From: Massilia sp. H-1
GTDB taxonomy: Bacteria > Pseudomonadota > Gammaproteobacteria > Burkholderiales > Burkholderiaceae_D
Reading direction: 5' to 3'
DNA length: 64,000 nt
Assembly (NCBI GenBank): GCA_024703915.1
Contig: CP087969.1
Span: 2,604,001-2,668,000 of the forward strand
In this document: positions 42,180 through 54,437 of the stretch, piece by piece
How positions within the stretch are numbered: the stretch's first letter is position 1
How the letters are laid out: every line of letters begins with the position of its first letter
Made by a program: the position numbers and the translations under genes
Notes under the pieces: model-generated
Told to the model about the DNA's origin: nothing
What the model saw: the letters and a program-made list of their open reading frames with translations, nothing else
Database searches by the model: none

Positions 42180-43269
42180 ATGGACAAACCGTTTTCACTC
42201 TACCTGGACCTGGTGCGCTTCGTGGCGGCCGTCCTCGTGGTCTTGTCGCACTACACTTCGCACGGCATGTTCGGCCCGGCCGCCAGGGCCGCCTACCACA
42301 ACCTCAGGCGCGAATCGGTGATCGTGTTTTTCGTCCTGTCCGGCTTCGTGATCGCCTGGACCACGGCCGAAAAAGCGCTCACGCTGCGCCAGTTCGCGGT
42401 CGCCCGCGGCGCACGCATCTATTCGGTCGCCTTGCCGGTGCTGCTGGCCGCCTTCGGCGCCATGCATCGCCGCCCAGATCATCAGCGTGACCATCAACAG
42501 CGGCTACCAGCTGCTCAAGCCCTGGATCTACCTGCCGCTGCACACCCTGTTCATGGGCGAACTGTGGACCCTGACCGAAACGCCGCCGTGGCTGGTGCCC
42601 TACTGGTCGCTCGGCTTCGAAGTCTGGTATTACGTGCTGTTCGGCGTGATGGTCTACGCGCGCGGCCTGCGCCGCGTGCTGCTGGGCGGCCTGGTGCTGT
42701 TGATCATGGGTCCCAAGCTGTGGCTGCTGCTGCCGGTCTGGCTGGCTAGGCGTCTGGCTCTACCGCACCGGGCCGCGCCTGCCGGTCACGGCGGCGCAGG
42801 CGCGCGCCTGGCTGCCTGGCCACGCTACTGGCGCTGGCGCTGTACAAGATCGCCGGGCTGGACGTCCTGCTGCGCGCGGCTTAAGCAACGCCGCCTGGCC
42901 TTTCCCCGCCCTCCCCTTGAAGAGCGCCGACCGCTACCTGGCCGACTACCTGGTGGCCGCCATCATGGTGCTGCACTTCCTGTGCGCGCGCCAGGCGCAG
43001 TTCGGCGCGCTGCTGGCATGGCAAACGCCGATCCGGGCGCTGGCCTAGCACCACCTTCACGCTCTATCTCGTGCACGGGCTGGTGCTGGGATTGTGGGAA
43101 CAGTTCGTCAGCTAGAAGCAAGCGGCCAATGGCGTCGACCTGGTCCTGCTGACGGTCTGCATCGCCGCCGTCACCTATGCATGCACCAGATTGACGGACC
43201 GGCTGCGCGCCTGGATCCGGCGCCGCTTCGAGGGGCCGCGAACGGCAGCCGGCGCAGCGTCCGGCCTGA
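42180..43269 (+). CDS. Acyltransferase 3 family membrane protein
   Basis: About 360 residues with ten or so helices. DLVRFVAAVLVVLSHYTSHG holds the family's N-terminal Arg-Phe-x-A-A-x-x-V-x-x-x-H motif; ESVIVFFVLSGFVIAWTTAE follows, and WSLGFEVWYYVLFGVMVYAR with conserved Glu. It likely O-acetylates an extracellular glycan. Breaks at 42470, 42747 (restores WLAGVWLYRTG), 42820, 42881, 43047 and 43110. As written, the last frame runs on into the next gene; removal of one extra A in ACGGCAGCCGGCGCAG (43246-43261) gives the ending RTAPAQRPA at TGA 43267-43269. Confidence 0.85.
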
Positions 43270-43377
43270 TACGGCAGGGTTTTTTGCAGATCCCGCCCGC
43301 CGCCACGGGCAATCGGGTTTATACTGATTTCACGCTAACTCAGGCGTGCAAAGGTGAACTTTTCAAGCAGGTAATCC

Positions 43378-44817
43378 ATGGGTCCTACACTCAAACATTC
43401 CGGCCTCGTCGGCCTGGGCGCCATCGCAGGCATCGCCATTTCGATGCAGTTTTCCGCCATCGCGCAAAAGCCGGTCGACCAGGGCATGCCGCTCGAAGAG
43501 CTGCGCCAGCTGGCCGACGTGTATGGCCTGATCAAATCCGACTACGTGGAACCGGTGCAGGACAAAAAACTGCTGACCGACGCCATCTCCGGCATGGTCG
43601 CCTCGCTCGATCCCCATTCGGCCTACCTGGACCAGAAGGCCTACCGCAGAACTGCGCGAAGGCACCGAGGGCAAGTTCGTCGGCCTGGGCATTGAAATCG
43701 GCGTGAGCGAAGAAGGCTACATCCGCATCGTGGCCCCGATCGAGGATTCAGCCGGCCTGGCGCCTTAAGGCATCAAGGCGGGCGACCTGATCACCCGCAT
43801 CGACAGCACCATCGTCCAGGGCATGGCGATCGACGAAGCCATCAAAAAAATGCGCGGCGAGCCGCGCACCAAGGTCACGCTCACGGTCTTGCGCAAGGAA
43901 TCGGTGCAACCCATGCTGTTTTACCATCACGCGCGAAGAAATCATCCAGAAAAGCGTCAAGGGCAAGATCATCGAGCCCGGCTACGCTTGGCTGCGCATC
44001 TCGCAGTTCCAGGAACCGACGCTGGACGACATGGCCGCCAAGATCATCGAACTGTACCGCCAGGATCCGCAGCTCAAGGGCATGGTGCTCGACCTGCGCA
44101 ACGACCCGGGCGGCTTGCTGCAAGGGGCGATCGGCGTCTCGGCAGCCTTCCTGGCCAAGGACGCGGAAATCGTCTCCACCAACGGCCAGCGCCTCGATTC
44201 GCAGGAGCGCTACCTGGGCCGTCCCGAGTTTTACGCCGCGCGCGGCGAGACCGACCCGCTGGCGCGCCTGCTTACCGCGCTCAAGACCGTGCCGCTGGTG
44301 GTGCTGGTCAATTCCGGCTCGGCCTCCGCCTCCGAGATCGTGGCCAGGCGCGCTGCAGGATTACAAGCGCGCCGCCATCATCGGCAGCCAGACTTTCGGC
44401 AAGGGCTCGGTCCAGACCGTGCGCCAGCTGTCGGGCGACACCGCCGTCAAGCTGACCACGGCCCGCTACTACACGCCCAAGCACCGCTCGATCCAGGCCA
44501 AGGGCATCGTGCCCGACTTCCTGGTCGATGAAACGGCCGAGGGCGACACCCTGGCCGGGCTGCGCATGCGCGAAGCGGACCTCGAGAAGCACCTTGTCAA
44601 TACCAGCGACAAGGAAGAAACGCGCACCACCAACGACGAGCTCGAAGAACAGATGCGCCTGGTCGCGGCCGAGCGCAGCCGCAAGCCGCTCGACTACGGC
44701 AGCGCCACCGACTTCCAGCTGCAGCAAGCCATCTTGCACCTCAAGGGCAAACCGATGCAGCTGTCCAAGTCGCAAAAGCCGACCCTGGCCCATCAGGGCG
44801 CTGCAATTACCCCATAA
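43378..44817 (+). CDS. S41 family C-terminal processing peptidase (CtpA-like)
   Basis: About 475 residues. The N-terminus [20 protein letters not shown] is a signal or anchor. A PDZ domain follows ([40 protein letters not shown]), then the S41 core: [40 protein letters not shown] with the nucleophilic Ser, and [20 protein letters not shown] with the general-base Lys. A C-terminal acidic/coiled extension follows. It cuts periplasmic substrates at unstructured C-termini. Breaks near 43650, 43765 (CGCCTTAAGGCATC), 43922 and 44345. No gene overlap with neighbours; about 100 bases to each side. Confidence 0.93.
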
Positions 44818-44919
44818 ATGGCGTCCGGAGGGCCACTTTTCGCCCCCGTTGCCCGCCATTGTGTAGAATCAGCCCCACGCGCGGGGCTGGCCCCGTTTAT
44901 CCTATTTGAAAGTTTGTCT

Positions 44920-46045
44920 ATGAAACAAGTCGTCATCAGTGGCACTGGCCTTTTCACGCCGCCCAATTCGATCTCGAACGAGGAACTGGTTGTGGCGTTC
45001 AACGCCTACGCCGAACAATTCAATGCCGACAACGCGGCGGCGATTGCCATGCCGCATGAGGTGAGCGCCATCGAAGGCTCGAGCGCGGCCTTCATTGAAA
45101 AAGCGTCCGGCATCAAGTCGCGCTACGTGATGGAAAAGAGCGGCATCCTCGATCCGGCCCGCATGACGGCCCGCATTCCCGAGCGCGGCGACGATGAAAT
45201 TTCGCTGCAGGCCGAGATGTGCGTGGCCGCGGCGCGCCAGGCGCTCGACCGCGCTTACGCAAAAACGCGTCCGACATCGACATGGTGCTGGTCGCCTGCA
45301 GCAACATGCAGCGCGCCTATCCGGCCATGGCGGTGGAAGTGCAGGAAGCGCTCGGCATCGACGGCTACGGCTTCGACATGAACGTGGCCTGCTCCTCGGC
45401 CACCTTCGGCATCCAGACCGCGGTGGCGGCCGTGCAAAGCGGCCAGGCGCGCGGTGCTGGTGCTCAACCCGGAAATCACGAGCGGCCACCTGAACTTCCG
45501 CGACCGCGACAGCCATTTCATTTTCGGCGACGCCTGCACCGCGATCGTGGTCGAAGCGGCCGACACGGCGCGCGGCCCGCACCAGTTCGAGATCCTCGAC
45601 ACCAAGCTCAAGACCAAGTTCTCGAACAACATCCGCAACAACTTCGGCTTCATGAACCGCTTCGACGAATCGGGCGTGGGCAAGGCCGACAAGCTGTTCC
45701 GCCAGCAAGGCCGCAAGGTGTTCAAGGAAGTGTGCCCGATGGCCGCCGAGATGATCAAGGAAACCGTGGCCCATGCGGGCCTGCAGATCGAACAGGTGTC
45801 GCGCTACTGGCTGCACCAGGCCAATTTGAACATGAATTTGCTGATCACGCGCATGCTGCTCGGGCGCGATGCCGAGCCGCAGGAAGCGCCGGTGATTCTC
45901 GACACCTACGCCAACACCTCGTCGGCCGGTTCGATCATCGCCTTCCACAAGTACCAGGACGATATGCCTGCCGGTTCGCACGGCGTGATCTGCTCGTTCG
46001 GCGCTTAGCTATTCGATCGGCTGCGTGGTCGTCCGCAAAAAGTAA
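44920..46045 (+). CDS. Beta-ketoacyl-ACP synthase III homologue (FabH-like)
   Basis: About 375 residues. Thiolase fold with the catalytic triad visible: Cys in [20 protein letters not shown], His in [20 protein letters not shown], Asn in [20 protein letters not shown]. Longer N-terminus than FabH ([20 protein letters not shown]), which is typical of the second FabH-type enzyme found in Pseudomonas and Oxalobacteraceae that makes 3-oxoacyl starter units. ATG 44920. Breaks near 45260 and 45455. At 46005 GCGCTTAGCTAT creates a false stop; with GCGCCGGCTAT the C-terminus reads [14 protein letters not shown] and ends at TAA 46043-46045, the expected family ending. Confidence 0.92.
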
Positions 46046-46051
46046 AACCAC

Positions 46052-46108
46052 AACCGGGGTCAGACCTCCATTCTGCAATACTTGCAAAATGGAGGTCTGA
46101 CCCCGGTT
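46052..46108. repeat. Palindromic repeat, copy 1 (GGGGTCAGACCTCCATT type)
   Basis: Two 21-base perfect arms (46052-46072 and 46088-46108) around a short insert that itself pairs (TGCAA/TTGCA). On the + strand it ends in GGTTTTTCTT. The same arm sequence occurs again at 46241. It is just past the FabH-like stop and may also stop transcription. Confidence 0.8.
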
Positions 46109-46240
46109 TTTCTTATGCGGGCATAGGAGAACGCTGCGCCATGTGGGAATCCGCGATGGTTTTGCGGATGACATGGGTCCCGCCACGCGAATCTTCGTCG
46201 CGCTTGCCGGTTTTCCGATGCCTCGACGGCGCAAATTCAG
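46109..46240. other. Spacer between the two palindromic repeats
   Basis: About 130 bases. I see no gene that fits; a possible remnant reading frame on the - strand is short and has no known motif. Confidence 0.4.
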
Positions 46241-46287
46241 GGGTCAGACCTCCATTCTGAAACAATTTCAGAATGGAGGTCTGACCC
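46241..46287. repeat. Palindromic repeat, copy 2 (GGGTCAGACCTCCATTCTG type)
   Basis: A perfect 22-base stem (46241-46262 with 46266-46287) and a three-base loop CAA. The first 17 bases of the arm equal those of copy 1. It lies 12 bases past the stop of the convergent reductase gene, so the pair of hairpins fills the gap between two convergent genes. Confidence 0.85.
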
Positions 46288-46298
46288 TGTTTTGGCAA

Positions 46299-48367
<2,069 letters not shown>

Positions 48368-48515
48368 TTAAAACCTACTTCTGTAGATGCAGGGTTCTAA
48401 TTTTCCACCATGTGGCAACTGCTGCAAGTTTTAACATGGAAGTCACAGTCTGCGATCTGGCCCGAATGCGCGTGCGCCGCTTGTCAGTTTCCAGGCTTTA
48501 CCGTAGGCTGCTTGC

Positions 48516-49074
48516 ATGATCAGAACGCATCATTTTCTGCTGCGCACTTGTATTTGCCTTGCCTGCGCTGGCGCAGAATGCGCGCTGGAAGTGGCGGTCA
48601 AGCGCGCCGACCTCGAAGGCGAACAGGTGTTCGACGTCACGGCCAGCGGCACGGTCCGGGCGTCATTAGCCACGGTCTGGAAGATTCTGACCGATTACGA
48701 GCGCATGCCCGAGTTCGTGCCCGACCTGGAACGCACCCGTATCCTGTCACGCGCCGGTAACAAGGCGACCATCGAACAGTTCGGGCGTGCCCGTTTCCTG
48801 TTTTTCAGCCGCGAGATCCACCTCGTGGTCCAGGTGACGGAAGAGCCGTCGAGCGCGATCGATATCAATCTGGTCACGGGCGACATGAAGGTGTACCGCT
48901 GCCGCTGGGAGATCACGCCGATGCCCGAAACGGGCGGCACCCGCATCAGTTACAGCGGCAAGATGGTGCCCAAGTTTTACGTACCGGGCATGCTGGGGTC
49001 GAACATCGTACGGGGCGACATCAGAACGCATGATGGGCGCCGTGCTCGAACGGCTGGACCGCCCCGAAGAATGA
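48516..49074 (+). CDS. SRPBCC (cyclase/dehydrase-like) protein, exported
   Basis: About 185 residues. MIRTHHFLLRTCICLACAGA looks like a signal peptide. The body LEGEQVFDVTASGTVRASLA, TVWKILTDYERMPEFVPDLE and TRISYSGKMVPKFYVPGMLG fit the START-like polyketide cyclase/dehydrase family (PF03364 type), which forms a hydrophobic ligand pocket. Function unknown, maybe lipid or ubiquinone-like ligand handling. One extra base near 49023 breaks the frame; repaired, it ends VLERLDRPEE at 49074, two bases before the convergent gene. Confidence 0.8.
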
Positions 49075-49075
49075 C

Positions 49076-49528
49076 TCAGGCCATGTAGCTGGCGCTGTCG
49101 CGCAGCTCGGCGAAGTTTTCGATGCTGCCGATCTTGATGGTCACGGGATTGAGACTCAGCTGGGGCGCCATGGCGCGCCACGCGAACTGCCACTCGTGCT
49201 CATTGGCTTCCGCGCTCGACTTGGTGAAGGCCGCGCCCAGTGCGGCGCGCACGCCGTATTCCACTGCCCCGTCGATCCCCGCCCAGCTGGGCAGGGTGCG
49301 CTGCACGGCGCGGTGCAGGCGTTCGCCGAATTCTTCGGTGTTGTGGATAACCAGGCAGGAATCGGCCGAATGCACCTCGAACAAGGCCTTGTCCCACACC
49401 TGCGAGAACGACAGCGTCAGGCAGTTGTTGGCGGGGACCAGGCGAAACTGGTAGACGGACAGCGCCAGTTCCAGTTCGGCGCGCGGCGCGTAGCGGTGCA
49501 GGGTCGGAGGGCGTTTGTAGTCGTGCAT
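49076..49528 (-). CDS. Uncharacterised 150-residue protein
   Basis: An intact frame with codon use like its neighbours. Begins MHDYKRPPTLHRYAPRAELE and has ALSVYQFRLVPANNCLTLSF, VHSADSCLVIHNTEEFGERL and a C-terminal SLNPVTIKIGSIENFAELRD. No membrane segment or known motif. It is 78 bases from the DUF2721 gene upstream and probably in its operon. I do not recognise it. Confidence 0.65.
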   Translation of the reverse strand: MHDYKRPPTLHRYAPRAELELALSVYQFRLVPANNCLTLSFSQVWDKALFEVHSADSCLVIHNTEEFGERLHRAVQRTLPSWAGIDGAVEYGVRAALGAAFTKSSAEANEHEWQFAWRAMAPQLSLNPVTIKIGSIENFAELRDSASYMA

Positions 49529-49605
49529 GAGGTACTCGTTCTGTAATTAGTTTGCAGGCGGGCGCTTGTGACGGCGCGCGTACAGCTTTGGAAGCGACGA
49601 AAATT

Positions 49606-49990
49606 TCAGCGCAGCAGGTAGACGAAGCTGCCGGTCAGCGTGATCATCACGACGATGAACAGGCCGAACGATGTATTTATCGAGCGGCAGGTTGGTCGTA
49701 TCGCCCAGGAACAGCAGCGCAATGACGATGCAGATCGCCAGACCGCAGGCGGTACTGAGCGCGATCGCAAAATTGATCAGGTGCCAGCGCCGGTACAGCT
49801 GGTCCGCCTCGTCCATGTAGTCCTCGTGGTAGGCGATATCGAGCCGGTCTTCGAGCAAACGGGTACGGTCGATGATGCGCGCCAGGCGGTTGGTCAGCAC
49901 CATCAGCATGGTGCCCACGCCCGTGAGCAGGAACACGGGCGCAATCGCCAGCTGGATTACATGGCCGATGTCGCTGATCTGGATATTCAT
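49606..49990 (-). CDS. DUF2721 family membrane protein
   Basis: About 128 residues. Three helices: IGHVIQLAIAPVFLLTGVGT, HLINFAIALSTACGLAICIV and, after a frame break near 49670, FIVVMITLTGSFVYLLR. Between the first two is a charged stretch RIIDRTRLLEDRL, typical of DUF2721. Function unknown. The repaired frame ends at TGA 49606-49608; without repair it would run to 49547. Confidence 0.8.
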
Positions 49991-50064
49991 GGCTTGCCGG
50001 GGGTTGGTTTGAGGCTTCGTCAGCCGCTAGTGTAGCAGCCCCGCCGCAAACCGGCCCCGCGGCC

Positions 50065-51028
50065 TCATTCGAAGCGGCGCTGCCCCTTGAACTGCTCGGT
50101 GGCGGCCACCAGCGCCTGCGCGATGCCCGCTTCCATCGCACCATGCCCGGCGTCGGGGATGATCTTGAGCGCAGAACCGGGCCAGGCCTGGTGCAAACGC
50201 CAGGCCGACACCGGCGGACAAATCACGTCGTAGCGCCCCTGCACGATCACCATGCTAAGCAAATGGGCGATGCGGCCGATATTGCGCATCAACTGGTCGT
50301 CGCTGAAGAAGCCCAGATTGGCCATGTAGTGCGATTCGAGGCGGCCTACTCCGAGATCGAGCGTGTCGTTGGGCGCCTCGTCCGGCTGCGGCAGCAGGAA
50401 TACGCGCCGCCCCTCGAAGCGGCTCCAGGCGCGCCCATGCCAGCCAGTAGACGGCAGGATCGTCCGACTGCATGCGCGCAGTGTAAGCCTTGAGCAGGTC
50501 GCCGCGTTCGGCTTCGGGAATCAGGGCCGCGAATTCGTCGTACAGCTCCGGATAGAACCACTGGATGCCGTTGATAAACCAGTCGATTTCATCTTTGGTG
50601 CACAGGAAGATCCCGCGCAGCACGAAGCCCAGGCAGCGCTCGGGATGCGCCTGGCCGTAAGCCAGCGCCAGCGTCGAACCCCACGAGCCGCCGAACACCA
50701 GCCATTGGCCGATGCCGAACTGGATGCGCAGTGCTTCGATGTCGGCCACCAGCAGCTCGGTGGTGTTGTTGCGCCATTCGCCGAGCGGCGTCGACTTGCC
50801 CGCGCCATGGCTGGTCGAACAGGATGATGCGGTAATGCGCCGGATCGAAAAAACGGCGGTGCTGGGGCGACAGGCTTGGCGCCTGGGCCGCCATGCAGGA
50901 ACACGACCGGGACACCGTCAGGGATTGCCGACTTCTTCCCAGTAGATCGTGTGAATACTATCGACGTCGAGCGTGCCGCTGCGGATCGGCGCGAGCGGCG
51001 GGAACAAGGCGGTCGGGGTGGCGGGCAT
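50065..51028 (-). CDS. pip: Prolyl iminopeptidase (S33)
   Basis: About 320 residues. VVFLHGGPGASLSPQHRRFF is the oxyanion-side motif, LVFGGSWGSTLALAYGQAHP holds the nucleophilic Ser in the classic Gly-Gly-Ser-Trp-Gly-Ser-Thr, and YDVICPPVSAWRLHQAWPGS with DAGHGAMEAGIA give the Asp and His. It removes N-terminal Pro from peptides. ATG 51028 (MPATPTALFPPLAPIRSGTL). Breaks near 50255, 50345, 50415, 50810, 50870 and 50925. Confidence 0.93.
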
Positions 51029-51066
51029 GGTTAGCTCTCCTCTGATCTGAGTAGAACGATTGTAGC

Positions 51067-52394
51067 CTACTGGAAGAAAGTATTGACCCCGTAGCGAACA
51101 TGGTAGTCGTCATCGACCGCCAGCAGCAGCGGCCACTTGTCAAACGTGGTGCACGGGTGCGAAATGCCGCAGCCAACCAGGTCGCCCACGGCCAGCGTCG
51201 CGCAGATGGCGTCGCCTTCGGGCAGGCGCAGGTAGGCATGCTGGTCGTTCATCTTGACGATGCTGCAGCCACTAGGCAGCGCGCTTGGTGTGCCCGGGCC
51301 GGGCCGGTGCGTGAACAGTGCGCTTGGCAGATCGACGTCGTACGACGCGTCGCGCTTGCCCATGGTGAGGATCGCCAGCGTCGATTCGGGGCGCGACTGC
51401 ACCATGCTCCACACTTCCAGCGCCGGGCGCAGGCCGTCGGCCGCCGCTTCGCGCTGGTTCAGCTCCGCGAGGTGGCGCTGATACAGGCCATGGTCGCTGG
51501 TCAGGTAGCAGCCGCTGCGCAGGATGGGTGTCACGGGCCGCGAGATGCTTAGGCCACGCCGCGCAGGCCGCGCGCGACCAGGTCGAAGTAGGACGAGCCA
51601 TGCCTACCGAGAGCAGCACCTGGCTGGCGCCAAACAGCTGCTCGCCGTCGCACTGACGCACCAGCGCCACCAGCTGGGCGAGGAAGGCGGCCACCGCGCG
51701 CAGATCGGCTTCGTGGTCGCTGGTCACCAGCAAGCCTTCGTAGCCTTCGATGCTTAGGCCAGCTGCAGGCCGGGCGCGGCGGCGATGGCGCGCGCCACTG
51801 CCATCGCTTCCTCGGGCGTGCGGCAGCCGGCGCGTTTGCCCAGCGATGCCCATCTCGACCAGCAACGGCAGGGGCCGCGCAAGCGGATGGTCGGCGACGG
51901 CGCGCGCCAGCCCGCGCCACGCCGTCGAGGGAATCGGCCAGCGCATAGAAATCGAAATCCGGATCGCCGTGCATCAGCGCCAGCACGCTGTTGATGTCGG
52001 CCCTGGCGACCAGCTGGTTGGCCAGCAGCACGCGCCGCACGCCGAAGCGGTGCGCCACCTGCACCTGCGCCGCCGTGGCCAGCGTCATGCCCCAGGCGCC
52101 ATTGGCGATCTGCGCGCCGAACAGCTGCGGGCACATGGTGGTCTTGCCGTGCGGTGCGAGGACGGCGCCGTAATGCGCGCAAAAGTCGCGCATCCAGTCC
52201 AGGTTGTGGCGCAGCGCGGACGTCTTGAGGACGGCGACCGGGAAGCTGGTGTCGGCCCGCAGCACGTTCCAGTCCTGCACGCCGATGGCGCCCTGGCGCA
52301 GCGGTTCCGTGATCGGCAAGCCCTTGACGCCGGGATGCAGCAATTGTTCGTCCAGCCAGGCCAGCGCCAGGCCACCTTTAGGCAGAGTGAACAT
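51067..52394 (-). CDS. D-threonine aldolase/D-serine dehydratase-like PLP enzyme (amino acid deaminase)
   Basis: About 425 residues, fold-type III PLP barrel. TSFPVAVLKTSALRHNLDWM holds the PLP Lys region, LAPHGKTTMCPQLFGAQIAN and EVWSMVQSRPESTLAILTMG follow, and GDLVGCGISHPCTTFDKWPL near the C-terminus is the His-x-Cys zinc-binding motif of D-serine dehydratases and D-threonine aldolases. It would convert D-amino acids to keto acids plus ammonia. ATG 52394 lies inside the preceding acetyltransferase gene (17-base overlap). Breaks at 51548, 51600, 51752, 51843 and 51915. The ending FTLPKGGLA at the N-terminus includes CCTAAAGG, itself perhaps an altered site. Confidence 0.85.
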
Positions 52395-52840
52395 CACGGT
52401 CTCCCTGTGGATTGTCCAGCACATAGTATATGTCCGAATCCCCTTCCTTTTCGCTGCGCTGCCAGCCCTGGGCCGCATAGAACGCGTCGGCACGGGTGGC
52501 GGCCCCGGTCGACAGGGTGATCCTGGCGTGGCCGAGCGCAAACAGGTAGCTGCGCATCTGTTCCAGCAGGCGCTTGCCGATGCCCTGCCCTTCAAAGGCC
52601 GGGTCGACGAACAGCGCCCAGATGAACGATTCATGCTTGTTCGCGCAGCCGAAGCTTAAGCCACCTTGCCGTCGACTTCACAGACCCAGGACTTGCCGAG
52701 CTTGTCCAGATAGTCGACGTACATGTCGTAGGTAATCCGGGTCGGATCGCGCAGGCGGTTCTCGGTGACGGCCAGGCGCACCGTGGACATGGCGAAGATA
52801 TCGGCTTCAGCTTCACTTGCCTTACATTCAATGGGCTCAT
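52378..52840 (-). CDS. GNAT family N-acetyltransferase
   Basis: About 153 residues. The acetyl-CoA loop region is WALFVDPAFEGQGIGKRLLE (Arg/Gln-x-x-Gly-x-Gly/Ala), then QMRSYLFALGHARITLSTGA and a tail AQGWQRSEKEGDSDIYYVLD. The upstream half reads MSTVRLAVTENRLRDPTRIT then YDMYVDYLDKLGKSWVCEVD. ATG 52840 overlaps the ATPase stop (ATGA); a short shift separates MSPLNVRQV from the main frame, and GTGGCTTAAGCTTC at 52655 is a second break (restores KVAGFGCANK). Substrate unknown. Confidence 0.8.
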
Positions 52841-53555
52841 TCGTCGTCGGTGAGGAGTTGTTCAGTAAGCGCTCGTAGTGATTGAGAAAGTCGCGCGTGA
52901 TCGCGTAGTGTTCGGTGTCCTCATACGCCACTTCCGAGATGCCGCTGCCGTCGAACTGCAGGATTTTCGCGTTCGGGTAGGACAGCAAGATGGGGGAATG
53001 GGTGGCGATGATGAACTGGCATCCCTGCTGCACGAGCTGGTGAATGGCCGACAGTGCCGCCAGCTGGCGGCTGGGCGACAGGGCGGCCTCGGGCTCGTCG
53101 AGCAGGTACAGGCCGTTCGGCCCGAAGTCGAGCATCACGTCCATGAACGCCTCGCCGTGCGAGCGCAAATGCAGCGATGGCTTCGGTTTCGGCGGGTCGA
53201 GCTGATCAATATACGAAAAGACGTTGAACAGGCTTTCCGCGCGCAGGAAATACGAATACTTCGGCTTGCGGAATCCCTTGACGATCTTGAGGTGGTGATG
53301 CAGCGGCGACACGTCCTGCTGCTCGCGGTACACATTGGGCGAACCGCCTTCACTCAGCAGGCCCGATGCCACAGCAATCGCTTCCAGAATCGTCGACTTG
53401 CCCGCGCCATTTTCGCCGACAAAGAAGGTCACGTCGGCGTGAGGATAAATGGTATCCATGCAGCGAACGGCAGGGATCGTGAACGGGTAGTCGTCGACGT
53501 CGACGTCGACGTCTTCACGTATCGAAATTTCCCTCAAGTAGGGCTTGGCTTGCAT
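52837..53555 (-). CDS. AAA/ABC-type ATPase (SMC-like head, ATP-binding)
   Basis: About 240 residues. Walker A ADVTFFVGENGAGKSTILEA, Q-loop-like region, and the combined signature/Walker B GPNGLYLLDEPEAALSPSRQ, followed by CQFIIATHSPILLSYPNAKI with the H-loop. These short free-standing ATPases are of the AAA_21/AAA_15 kind; functions are diverse. ATG 53555 (MQAKPYLREISIRED) is preferred over a TTG at 53579. As written, the frame continues into the acetyltransferase; a one-base change near 52868 gives the ending LLTDDE at TGA 52837-52839, which overlaps the next ATG. Confidence 0.82.
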
Positions 53556-53638
53556 CACGATCGTTGTCCCTGTTCCCAAAAAGGCAGGGCGGGAAAGCTC
53601 GCGCTCGCCCGCCCCACGTTGGCCCTTCGCGCGGGCGC

Positions 53639-54386
53639 TTAGGACATGTGCTGACCACCGTTGATGGCGATATTAGCACCGGTCACGAATGCAGCCTCGT
53701 CCGACGACAGGTAGGCGACCAGGCTTGAAGCGACTTCCTCCGGCTTGCCCAGGCGCGCCATTGGAATTTGCGGAATGATCTTGCTGTCCAGAACTTCTTT
53801 CGGAATTTCCATGACCATCTTGGTGCCGATGTAGCCTGGCGAGATGGTGTTGACCGTCACGCCCTTGCGTGCCACTTCCAGCGCCAGCGCCTTGGTGAAG
53901 CCGTGCATGCTTAGGCCTTGGCGGCCGAATAGTTGGTCTGGCCGAAAGCGCCCTTCTGACCGTTCACCGACGAAATGTTGATGATGCGGCCCCAGCCGCG
54001 GTCAACCATGCCGTCGCACACCGGCTTGGTCATGTTGAAGACGGAGTCCAGATTGGTGGCCATGACGGCGTCCCAGTTCGGCTTGTCCATTTTCTTGAAG
54101 GTCATGTCGCGCGTGATGCTTAAGCGTTGTTGACCAGAACATCGATCACGCCCACTTCTTTTCGATTTTCATGACGCAAGCCTGCGCCGAATCGTAATCG
54201 GCCACATCGCATTCATATGCCTTGAAGTCGTGTAGCGGCGTCGTGGGTCGATGCGAGCCAGCCTTCCACTTTCTTGTTACCAGGCGAATACGTTGTGACG
54301 ACCTTATAACCCAGGGCTGCCAGTTTGAAACAGACTGCTTCACCCAAACCGCCCATACCGCCGGTTACCAATGCCACTCTAGCCAT
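53639..54386 (-). CDS. phaB: Acetoacetyl-CoA reductase
   Basis: About 248 residues, SDR family. RVALVTGGMGGLGEAVCFKL is the cofactor site with the PhaB-type Gly-Gly-x-Gly-Gly-x-Gly; VLVNNAGITRDMTFKKMDK (restored at 54119), INISSVNGQKGAFGQTNYSA AK with Ser and Tyr-x3-Lys, and the tail VTGANIAINGGQHM fit PhaB closely. It reduces acetoacetyl-CoA to (R)-3-hydroxybutyryl-CoA for polyhydroxybutyrate. ATG 54386 follows AGGAGAAGACAC. Breaks at 53909 (restores AAKAGMHGFTKAL), 54119, 54155 and 54235. It lies 51 bases after phaA, likely one transcript. Confidence 0.93.
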
Positions 54387-54437
54387 GTGTCTTCTCCTGT
54401 TTTTATCTTCAGATTTCAAACATACTGCGGGGAAAAC

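Noticed and set aside
46052..46287. The two palindromes as a CRISPR array
   Set aside because: Only two units, each a self-complementary hairpin with a 130-base spacer; not a repeat-spacer array and no cas genes are near.
52378..53555. A natural fusion of the ATPase and acetyltransferase
   Set aside because: The joined frame passes through a stretch where another frame gives a family-like ATPase end and an ATGA overlap, the same coupling seen for other genes here.
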